Shown here: one piece after another, positions 58,480 to 64,000 of the stretch
Numbering within the stretch: the stretch's first letter is position 1
Layout: the number at the start of each line of letters is the position of its first letter
Program-made: the position numbers and the translations under genes
From: Vibrio tarriae
GTDB lineage: Bacteria > Pseudomonadota > Gammaproteobacteria > Enterobacterales > Vibrionaceae
DNA: 64,000 bases
Assembly: GCF_002216685.1 (NCBI RefSeq)
Contig: NZ_CP022353.1
Span: 2,232,001-2,296,000, forward strand
Reading direction: 5' to 3'
The notes under the pieces: model-generated
What the model saw: the letters and a program-made list of their open reading frames with translations, nothing else
What the model was told of the DNA's origin: nothing
Databases searched by the model: none

Positions 58480-61068
58480 ATGATGAAATCGAACGCCTCA
58501 CCAAGCGAGTCTCTTTCGCACCACACCCCGATGATGCAACAGTATTTAAGGCTCAAGGCGGAAAACCCAGACATTCTGCTGTTCTATCGCATGGGTGATT
58601 TTTACGAACTGTTTTATGACGATGCGAAACGCGCCTCTGAACTGCTAGATATTTCCTTAACCAAACGCGGCGCATCGGCGGGTGAACCCATTCCTATGGC
58701 GGGTGTGCCTTTCCATGCCGTGGAAGGTTATTTGGCGAAACTCGTCCAGATGGGGGAATCGGTCGCGATCTGCGAACAGATTGGCGATCCAGCCACCAGC
58801 AAAGGCCCCGTTGAGCGCAAAGTGGTGCGGATTGTGACACCGGGAACGGTGACCGATGAGGCCCTGCTCTCAGAGCGAGTCGATAACCTGATCGCGGCGA
58901 TTTATCACCATAACGGCCGCTTTGGCTACGCGACCATGGATATCACCTCCGGCCGTTTTCAGCTCAGTGAACCGCAAACCGAAGAAGAGATGGCGGCAGA
59001 ACTGCAACGCACTTCGCCTCGTGAACTCTTGTTTCCTGAAGATTTTTCGCCAGTGCATCTAATGGCCAATCGCCAAGGCAATCGCCGTCGCCCGATTTGG
59101 GAATTTGAGCTCGATACTGCGAAACAGCAGCTCAACCAGCAATTTGGCACGCGCGATCTGGTTGGCTTTGGGGTTGAGCAAGCAAAACTTGGCTTGTGCG
59201 CTGCCGGCTGCTTGATCCAATACGTGAAAGATACTCAGCGTACTGCTTTGCCACACATCCGTTCACTGACTTGGGATCGCCAAGATCAATCGGTGATTTT
59301 GGATGCCGCGACGCGGCGCAACCTTGAGCTCACTCATAACTTGGCGGGTGGAACAGATAACACGCTTGCAGAAGTACTCGACCATTGTGCGACCCCGATG
59401 GGCAGTCGTATGCTCAAACGTTGGATCCACCAACCGATGCGCGATAACGCCACCCTCAATCAGCGTTTAGATGCGATCACTGAGCTCAAAGAAACCGCTT
59501 TGTATGGGGAACTGCATCCCGTACTCAAGCAGATTGGCGACATTGAACGGATCCTCGCCCGTCTAGCGCTGCGCTCGGCGCGGCCGCGCGATTTAGCTCG
59601 CCTGCGCCACGCCATGCAGCAATTACCAGAATTGCACTCGGTCATGAGCGATCTTACGCAGCCTCACCTTGCCGAGTTACGCACCCATGCCGAGCCGATG
59701 GATGAATTGTGCGATTTACTCGAACGTGCGATCAAAGAAAACCCACCCGTGGTGATTCGTGATGGCGGTGTCATTGCCGATGGTTACAGTGCCGAACTGG
59801 ATGAATGGCGCGATTTAGCCAATGGCGCAACCGAATTTCTGGAACGCTTGGAAGCCGAAGAGCGCGATCGTCACGGCATTGATACCCTAAAAGTGGGTTA
59901 TAACAATGTGCACGGTTTCTACATTCAAGTGAGTCGGGGTCAGAGCCATTTAGTGCCTCCCCACTATATACGCCGTCAAACCTTAAAAAACGCTGAGCGT
60001 TACATCATCGAAGAACTTAAACAGCATGAAGACAAAGTGCTCAATTCTAAGTCTCGTGCTTTAGCGTTAGAAAAACAGCTATGGGAAGAGTTGTTCGATT
60101 TGCTGTTGCCGCATCTTGAGCAGCTGCAACAACTGGCGGCTTCCGTTGCTCAATTGGATGTGCTGCAAAACCTCGCAGAGCGTGCAGAAAACTTGGAATA
60201 TTGTCGCCCAACGCTGGTTCAAGAGGCGGGCATTCACATCCAAGGTGGTCGCCACCCTGTGGTAGAGCGAGTAATGAATGAGCCGTTTATCGCCAACCCG
60301 ATCGAACTTAATCCACAGCGACGCATGCTGATCATTACTGGCCCGAATATGGGCGGTAAATCGACTTACATGCGTCAAACCGCCTTGATTGCACTGATGG
60401 CGCATATCGGCAGTTATGTGCCTGCTGAAAGTGCGTCAATCGGCCCACTGGATCGTATTTTTACCCGTATCGGCGCGTCCGATGATCTTGCGTCTGGCCG
60501 CTCAACCTTTATGGTGGAGATGACGGAAACCGCCAATATTTTGCACAATGCGACCCGTAACAGTTTGGTGTTGATGGATGAGATTGGCCGCGGGACCAGT
60601 ACTTATGACGGACTCTCGCTCGCTTGGGCGAGTGCCGAGTGGCTCGCCAAAGAGATTGGTGCCATGACCCTGTTTGCCACTCACTATTTTGAGTTAACCG
60701 AACTGCCGAATGTGTTACCTCATCTGGCGAATGTCCATTTAGACGCGGTTGAACATGGTGATGGCATCGCCTTTATGCACGCAGTGCAAGAGGGTGCCGC
60801 GAGTAAATCGTATGGTTTAGCCGTAGCAGGACTGGCTGGCGTACCGAAGCCCGTGATTAAAAATGCGCGCGCCAAGTTGCAACAGCTTGAGCTATTAAGC
60901 TCGCAACCTGCCGAGACTCGTAAGCCAAGCCGCGTCGATATTGCCAACCAACTGAGCTTAATTCCTGAACCGAGCGCGGTTGAACAAGCATTAACAGCGT
61001 TGGATCCCGATGAGCTAACACCACGTCAGGCACTTGATGCGCTGTATCGCTTGAAAAAGATGCTTTGA
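58480..61068 (+). CDS. mutS: DNA mismatch repair protein MutS
   Basis: 862 residues from the ATG at 58480 ([10 protein letters not shown]). The mismatch-reading wedge [15 protein letters not shown] has the intercalating phenylalanine and glutamate. The ATPase end has Walker [10 protein letters not shown], and [15 protein letters not shown] and THYFELTEL follow. An in-frame ATG at 58426 exists but lacks family similarity. No ribosome site is strong. It is convergent with rpoS. Confidence 0.97.
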   Translation: MMKSNASPSESLSHHTPMMQQYLRLKAENPDILLFYRMGDFYELFYDDAKRASELLDISLTKRGASAGEPIPMAGVPFHAVEGYLAKLVQMGESVAICEQIGDPATSKGPVERKVVRIVTPGTVTDEALLSERVDNLIAAIYHHNGRFGYATMDITSGRFQLSEPQTEEEMAAELQRTSPRELLFPEDFSPVHLMANRQGNRRRPIWEFELDTAKQQLNQQFGTRDLVGFGVEQAKLGLCAAGCLIQYVKDTQRTALPHIRSLTWDRQDQSVILDAATRRNLELTHNLAGGTDNTLAEVLDHCATPMGSRMLKRWIHQPMRDNATLNQRLDAITELKETALYGELHPVLKQIGDIERILARLALRSARPRDLARLRHAMQQLPELHSVMSDLTQPHLAELRTHAEPMDELCDLLERAIKENPPVVIRDGGVIADGYSAELDEWRDLANGATEFLERLEAEERDRHGIDTLKVGYNNVHGFYIQVSRGQSHLVPPHYIRRQTLKNAERYIIEELKQHEDKVLNSKSRALALEKQLWEELFDLLLPHLEQLQQLAASVAQLDVLQNLAERAENLEYCRPTLVQEAGIHIQGGRHPVVERVMNEPFIANPIELNPQRRMLIITGPNMGGKSTYMRQTALIALMAHIGSYVPAESASIGPLDRIFTRIGASDDLASGRSTFMVEMTETANILHNATRNSLVLMDEIGRGTSTYDGLSLAWASAEWLAKEIGAMTLFATHYFELTELPNVLPHLANVHLDAVEHGDGIAFMHAVQEGAASKSYGLAVAGLAGVPKPVIKNARAKLQQLELLSSQPAETRKPSRVDIANQLSLIPEPSAVEQALTALDPDELTPRQALDALYRLKKML

Positions 61069-61095
61069 CTCTCTATTTCTCAGCCCAGAAAAACC

Positions 61096-61122
61096 AAAGG
61101 CACTCTTAAAGAGTGCCTTTAT
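61096..61122. terminator. Bidirectional terminator between mutS and rpoS
   Basis: A 10-bp stem (AAAGGCACTC / GAGTGCCTTT) with a five-base loop in the 78-base gap between convergent genes. Confidence 0.87.
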
Positions 61123-61146
61123 ATTTAAATACAGAAGGAAAATGGG

Positions 61147-62157
61147 TTAGTTGACATCGTATTCAACGTTAAACAGAGCTTCCATATTCAAACCTTGTTT
61201 CACCAGAATCTCACGCAGACGACGTAAGCCTTCCACTTGGATTTGGCGTACTCGCTCACGAGTGAGATTGATCTCACGACCCACTTCTTCCAAAGTAGAC
61301 GGCTCATAACCCAGCAGCCCAAAGCGACGAGCAAGCACTTCTTTTTGCTTTGGATTGAGTTCATCCAACCAGTTGAGCAGCGATTCACGAATGTCATCAT
61401 CTTGAGTCGAAAACTCAGGATCGGCATTGTGAGAGTCTGGCAAAATATCCAGCAGCGCCTTATCCCCATCACCACCAATTGGTGTATCCACTGAGCTGAT
61501 CCGTTCGTTAAGACGCAGCATCTTAGTGACATCATCGACAGGTCGGTCTAACTCAAGAGCTATTTCTTCTGGCGTAGGTTCGTGGTCAAGGCGCTGTGAT
61601 AATTCGCGAGCAGTACGCAAATAAATGTTCAGCTCTTTGACGACATGAATCGGTAGACGAATGGTGCGTGTTTGGTTCATCAGCGCACGTTCAATGGTTT
61701 GACGGATCCACCATGTTGCGTAGGTAGAGAAGCGGAAACCGCGTTCTGGATCGAATTTCTCAACCGCACGGATCAGACCAAGATTACCTTCTTCAATCAG
61801 ATCGAGCAGTGCTAATCCTCGGTTACTGTAACGGCGTGAAATTTTTACCACCAAACGCAAGTTACTTTCAATCATGCGTTTACGTGCGGCTTCATCGCCA
61901 CGTAAGGCACGACGAGCATAAAGCACTTCTTCTTCGGCGGTAAGGAGCGGTGAAAAACCAATTTCGCTGAGATACATCTGGGTCGCATCAAGACTTTTCG
62001 CAGAAGCATCAAACTCTTCACGAACGTCTTCACTTGCCCCTTCAACAGCAACTAATTCTTCATCATTGGCGAGCTCGGCATCAGTTTCTAGCACTTCCAG
62101 TGCTTCATCTTCAAAATCGAACTCTTCTACTTTGGTTACGGTATTGCTGACACTCAT
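61147..62157 (-). CDS. rpoS: RNA polymerase sigma factor RpoS (sigma-38)
   Basis: 336 residues with the sigma-70 regions: 1.2 ([21 protein letters not shown]), 2 ([45 protein letters not shown] block), 3 and the 4.2 helix-turn-helix ([19 protein letters not shown]). It directs the general stress and stationary-phase response. The reading frame is intact. In relatives the main rpoS promoter lies inside nlpD, giving a long leader; only 73 bases separate the genes here. Confidence 0.98.
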   Translation of the reverse strand: MSVSNTVTKVEEFDFEDEALEVLETDAELANDEELVAVEGASEDVREEFDASAKSLDATQMYLSEIGFSPLLTAEEEVLYARRALRGDEAARKRMIESNLRLVVKISRRYSNRGLALLDLIEEGNLGLIRAVEKFDPERGFRFSTYATWWIRQTIERALMNQTRTIRLPIHVVKELNIYLRTARELSQRLDHEPTPEEIALELDRPVDDVTKMLRLNERISSVDTPIGGDGDKALLDILPDSHNADPEFSTQDDDIRESLLNWLDELNPKQKEVLARRFGLLGYEPSTLEEVGREINLTRERVRQIQVEGLRRLREILVKQGLNMEALFNVEYDVN

Positions 62158-62230
62158 AGCGGCCTCCCCCTGGCAACTTTGCGAGTCATTGCGATTTACA
62201 ACCTTTGCAGTATGACCTTAGCAATATGAG

Positions 62231-63166
62231 TTAAGGTAAGTAGCGTTTAGGATTCACTGACTTCCCTTGATAACGGATCTCAAAATGCAAGCGTACGCTG
62301 TTAGTACCAGAACTTCCCATGGTGGCGATCTTCTGGCCTGCTTGCACTGTTTGTCCTTCCTTTGCTAGCAGCTGATCGTTGTGGGCATAGGCACTTAGAT
62401 AGTGCTCATTATGTTTTATGATTATCAGGTTGCCATAACCACGTAATGCATTGCCCGAATACACTACGGTTCCCTCTGCAGTGGCAACGACAGCCTGACC
62501 ACGTTGGCCTGCGATGTCTATCCCTTTGTTGCCTTGATCGCCCGCAGAAAAATTCTTTATGACTCGCCCTTTGGTCGGCCATAGCCACTTCGCTATCTTC
62601 TCATCTGAAGGTTTAGCTTTTGCTACATTCACATTAACATTTTGTTTACCGACAGGTTCAACATACTCCTTTGTTTTTGTTTGTTCAACCGCCTTAACTG
62701 GATCTTTTTTAGTCAAATTTTGACTATTTGCTGATCCTTTTTGTGCAATTTTGGCATTAGAGCTTTTGCTCGCAGATTGAGCAATCGTTGCCGTCGTCGC
62801 CGTTTTTACCGCAGTCGCACTAGCGCTTGAAGCCACAGCCACTGTTGTTGCACCACCGGTTCCACCGTAAGCAGGAGGCGTGTAGTTGGGCAACCAGAGC
62901 TTAATTTTTTGCCCAGGATGAATAGTGTAAGGTGGAGCGAGATCGTTGTAACTGATCAGATCATTTACATCTTTATCTGTGAGGTAGGCAATAAAATAGA
63001 GCGTGTCGCCTTTTTTAACTTCATAGTAACTTCCGCGATAGCTACCACGCTCAACACTGTTGTAATTTTTACCCAATCCAGAGACTGGTGCTGGCGTAGG
63101 CGCAGTACAGCCGAATAATAAGCTGCAAAACAATAACAAGCCCAGTCGGAAAGAGTAAAGCGTCAT
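62231..63166 (-). CDS. nlpD: Lipoprotein NlpD, amidase activator
   Basis: 311 residues: lipobox LFGC, a LysM peptidoglycan-binding domain (YYEVKKGDTLYFIAYLTD, to about residue 92), a Ser/Ala/Lys-rich linker and a C-terminal M23 (LytM) domain. The M23 zinc site is degenerate: NKGIDIAG lacks the first histidine and RLHFEIR lacks the HxH pair. That is normal for NlpD, which activates the amidase AmiC rather than cutting. Its start meets the pcm stop with a one-base overlap. Confidence 0.96.
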   Translation of the reverse strand: MTLYSFRLGLLLFCSLLFGCTAPTPAPVSGLGKNYNSVERGSYRGSYYEVKKGDTLYFIAYLTDKDVNDLISYNDLAPPYTIHPGQKIKLWLPNYTPPAYGGTGGATTVAVASSASATAVKTATTATIAQSASKSSNAKIAQKGSANSQNLTKKDPVKAVEQTKTKEYVEPVGKQNVNVNVAKAKPSDEKIAKWLWPTKGRVIKNFSAGDQGNKGIDIAGQRGQAVVATAEGTVVYSGNALRGYGNLIIIKHNEHYLSAYAHNDQLLAKEGQTVQAGQKIATMGSSGTNSVRLHFEIRYQGKSVNPKRYLP

Positions 63167-63792
63167 CAGGCAAGATCTCCCGCGACCAGTGGCACAAAAC
63201 GCACAGCTTCAACCCGCTCAGAGATAAACTGCCCACCTTGGCGCACAATTCTGTACAGATATTGCTCGTCTTCGCCCACAGGGATCACCATACGACCGCC
63301 CTCAGCAAGCTGATCCAATAGACTTTGCGGCACCTTTGCCGCTGCTGCCGTCACAAGGATCGCATCAAAAGGTCCACGAGCGGGCCAACCTTGCCAGCCA
63401 TCGCCATGTTTCGTCGACACGTTATAGATATCCAACTGCTTCAAGCGTCGTTTCGCATCCCATTGCAGGGTTTTGATCCGCTCAACAGTAAACACATGAT
63501 TAACCAGTTTGGCGAGAACTGCGGTTTGATAACCAGAGCCCGTACCAATTTCTAGCACTTTGGTTTCTGGGGTTAACGCCAGTAGCTCTGTCATCTTCGC
63601 CACGATATAGGGTTGCGAGATGGTCTGGCCTTGACCTATGGGCAGGGCATTATTGTCATAAGCTTGATGCATCATGGCCGGTGCGACGAAAAACTCGCGT
63701 GGCAGTGCATGGATTGCCGCCAACACTTGTGGTGAGGTAATCCCCTGCTCAGTTAAAAATTGAATCAGTCTGTCGGCTTTTGGGTTAGCCAT
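63166..63792 (-). CDS. pcm: Protein-L-isoaspartate O-methyltransferase
   Basis: 208 residues. It methylates isoaspartate in ageing proteins so they can be repaired. The S-adenosylmethionine motif is [16 protein letters not shown], and [19 protein letters not shown] and VTAAAAKVP are family blocks. The start overlaps the surE end by eight bases, so surE, pcm and nlpD are translationally linked. Confidence 0.97.
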   Translation of the reverse strand: MANPKADRLIQFLTEQGITSPQVLAAIHALPREFFVAPAMMHQAYDNNALPIGQGQTISQPYIVAKMTELLALTPETKVLEIGTGSGYQTAVLAKLVNHVFTVERIKTLQWDAKRRLKQLDIYNVSTKHGDGWQGWPARGPFDAILVTAAAAKVPQSLLDQLAEGGRMVIPVGEDEQYLYRIVRQGGQFISERVEAVRFVPLVAGDLA

Positions 63793-64000
63793 TCACCTTT
63801 TCCTTTAACCAATGATCCATGCTACGCAGTGACTCATGTGCCGTTAGGTCAACTTGTAGCGGCGTGAGTGATACCCAGCCACGTTCAATCGCATGAAAAT
63901 CCGTTCCCGGACCGGCATCTTGCTCTTTACCCGGAGGACCAAGCCAATAAATATCATGCCCACGCGGATCTTTCTGCTTTATCATGCTTTCGGCGTGATG
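63785..64000 (-). CDS. surE: 5'/3'-nucleotidase SurE, 3' part only
   Basis: The last 71 codons of SurE enter from the right edge. The tail [11 protein letters not shown], then [21 protein letters not shown], is the family C-terminus. In E. coli SurE is a stationary-phase nucleotidase and survival factor in the surE-pcm-nlpD-rpoS group. The catalytic N-terminal half is outside the window. Confidence 0.93.
   Translation of the reverse strand, partial: HHAESMIKQKDPRGHDIYWLGPPGKEQDAGPGTDFHAIERGWVSLTPLQVDLTAHESLRSMDHWLKEKVNG

Noticed and set aside
61069..61146. mutS-rpoS gap as a hotspot for foreign genes, as in enterobacteria
   Set aside because: The gap is only 78 bases and holds a terminator; no inserted genes.
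62231..63166. NlpD as an active M23 endopeptidase
   Set aside because: Two of the metal-binding positions are replaced, which is normal for this activator family.

Overview
The window is a gamma-proteobacterial core chromosome segment that I recognise as Vibrio cholerae, or a very close relative, from the large chromosome. Three things point there. The LuxR-type quorum-sensing regulator matches HapR as I remember it. The gene order hpt-hapR-rsmI-lpoA, oadGAB-tRNAs-csrA-lysC-alaS-recX-recA and cysM-mutS-rpoS-nlpD-pcm-surE is that of V. cholerae. ERIC-type intergenic repeats sit in three gaps. hapR is intact here; I recall it as frameshifted in strain N16961, so this is probably another strain. 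No phage, integron, insertion sequence, CRISPR array, toxin-antitoxin pair or defence island is visible.

Layout. 1-2.1 kb: 5' part of hrpB and a frameshifted alpha/beta hydrolase. 2.2-8.2 kb, plus strand: sfsA, dksA, gluQ, pcnB-folK-panB-panC. 8.2-12 kb, minus strand: an ABC-2 exporter pair and a SulP transporter. 12-18.8 kb: beta-carbonic anhydrase, hpt, hapR, rsmI, then lpoA-yraN-diaA-dolP. 18.9-25.2 kb, minus strand: sspAB, the cytochrome bc1 operon petABC, rplM-rpsI and zapE. 25.3-28.5 kb: zapG, degQ and degS, with degS frameshifted. 28.6-32.2 kb, minus strand: rpsP-rimM-trmD-rplS and ffh. 32.4-34.6 kb: ypjD and corB. 34.7-44.6 kb, minus strand: luxS, gshA, an M16 peptidase operon and the oadGAB sodium pump. 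44.9-45.9 kb: eight tRNA genes, six Arg(ACG) and two Ser(GCU). 46-53 kb, minus strand: csrA, lysC, alaS, recX, recA, pncC. 53-58.2 kb: cysPTWA, with cysM divergent. 58.4-64 kb: mutS, then rpoS, nlpD, pcm and the 3' end of surE on the minus strand.

Functionally the segment is rich in global regulators: dksA, hapR, sspA, degS, luxS, csrA, recA and rpoS. LuxS makes the AI-2 signal that feeds the quorum circuit ending at HapR, and the hapR leader carries a sequence that fits Qrr small-RNA pairing over its ribosome binding site. DegQ and DegS belong to envelope quality control and the sigma-E response.

The most notable departures from ordinary gene content are: a one-base frameshift in a nine-A run that cuts DegS inside its PDZ domain; a one-base frameshift in a five-G run in the hydrolase; an ERIC copy interrupted by about 70 bp; a tandem duplication of a two-tRNA unit; and a PVWY (not PEWY) quinol-site motif in cytochrome b. 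I found no convincing undescribed multi-gene system.
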